NCBI GenBank assembly: GCA_946545765.1
Contig: CAMNNS010000090.1
Span: forward strand, 1-6,176
DNA length: 6,176 nucleotides
From: an uncultured Bacteroidales bacterium
Lineage (GTDB): Bacteria; Bacteroidota; Bacteroidia; Bacteroidales; UBA932
Direction: 5' to 3'
Part shown: piece by piece, positions 6,022 to 6,176 of the stretch
How the letters are laid out: the number at the start of each line of letters is the position of its first letter
Numbering within the stretch: position 1 is the first letter of the stretch
Position numbers and translations under genes: made by a program
The notes under the pieces: generated by a model
What the model saw: the letters and a program-made list of their open reading frames with translations, nothing else
Database searches by the model: none
Told to the model about the DNA's origin: nothing

Positions 6022-6174
6022 TTATTGTATAATAATACCAATTGACATATAGTTGATTTTAGGGGCATACTCTGTTTTTAGTAACGGTTGAGGGGCATAT
6101 TTTAAATACAAACGAAATTTATTACATCTTAAAGAGAATCTAAACTCTGAAGTAAAATCATTTGTCTCAAAAGA
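6022..6174 (-). CDS. C-terminal fragment of a probable outer-membrane beta-barrel protein
   Basis: A minus-strand frame enters from the right edge and runs 50 codons to TAA (6024-6022). Its composition looks coding, not random. Alternating polar and aromatic/hydrophobic residues appear in FTSEFRFSLR and FRLYLKYAP, and it ends INYMSIGIIIQ, resembling the last beta-strands of Bacteroidota outer-membrane barrel proteins. A YAP motif occurs twice (LKYAPQP and TEYAPK). The start and most of the gene lie outside the window, so the family cannot be named. It is in the same orientation as the flavodoxin gene and 48 bases upstream of it, so co-transcription is possible. That the frame is real is moderately likely, and the barrel assignment is tentative. 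Confidence 0.55.
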   Translation of the reverse strand, partial: SFETNDFTSEFRFSLRCNKFRLYLKYAPQPLLKTEYAPKINYMSIGIIIQ

Positions 6175-6176
6175 TT

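Noticed and set aside
6061..6100. Direct repeat AGGGGCATA, starts 30 bases apart
   Set aside because: Both copies encode the amino acids Y-A-P in the partial minus-strand gene, which explains the repeat as protein sequence and not as a regulatory site.

Overview
The window looks like a chromosomal segment of a low-GC Bacteroidota, probably a member of the Bacteroidales. Supporting signs are the strong A+T bias, start codons mostly without Shine-Dalgarno sequences, several matches to the Bacteroides-type -7 promoter element TAnnTTTG, a class III (oxygen-sensitive) ribonucleotide reductase, and a lipoprotein flavodoxin of the type common in gut Bacteroidales. The genus cannot be fixed from this sequence alone.

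Layout, left to right. (1) 2-193 (+): the last 63 residues of a copper-exporting P-type ATPase (CopA), including its copper-site residues. (2) 194-3414 (-): an anaerobic ribonucleotide reductase operon, nrdD then nrdG, followed by a small secreted protein joined to nrdG by an ATGA overlap. The secreted-protein gene is split between two frames and is probably a pseudogene, although a canonical -1 slippery heptamer sits exactly where the frames would join. (3) 3415-3724: a 310-base gap holding the likely nrdD promoter and a strong terminator for the next gene. (4) 3725-4150 (-): an exported heavy-metal-associated (HMA) domain protein with a seven-cysteine, lysine-rich tail. (5) 4151-4267: a divergent promoter region with two perfect palindromes. 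(6) 4268-5350 (+): a membrane-anchored metallo-beta-lactamase-fold hydrolase of the NAPE-PLD/UlaG type. (7) A hairpin terminator shared by convergent genes. (8) 5413-5973 (-): a lipoprotein flavodoxin with an internal Shine-Dalgarno/ATG that could also give a soluble form. (9) 6022-6176 (-): the C-terminal end of a gene that runs off the window, probably an outer-membrane beta-barrel protein.

Functionally, nrdD and nrdG form one unit: NrdG uses S-adenosylmethionine and an iron-sulfur cluster to place the glycyl radical on NrdD, which then makes dNTPs without oxygen. CopA at the left edge and the exported HMA/cysteine-rich protein both point to copper handling, but they are 3.5 kb apart on opposite strands, so a functional link is inference. 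No complete mobile element, CRISPR array, tRNA or rRNA was recognised. No clear new multi-gene system is visible. The most unusual items are the metal-binding tail of the HMA protein, the paired palindromes, the frame-split secreted protein and the possible dual start of the flavodoxin.
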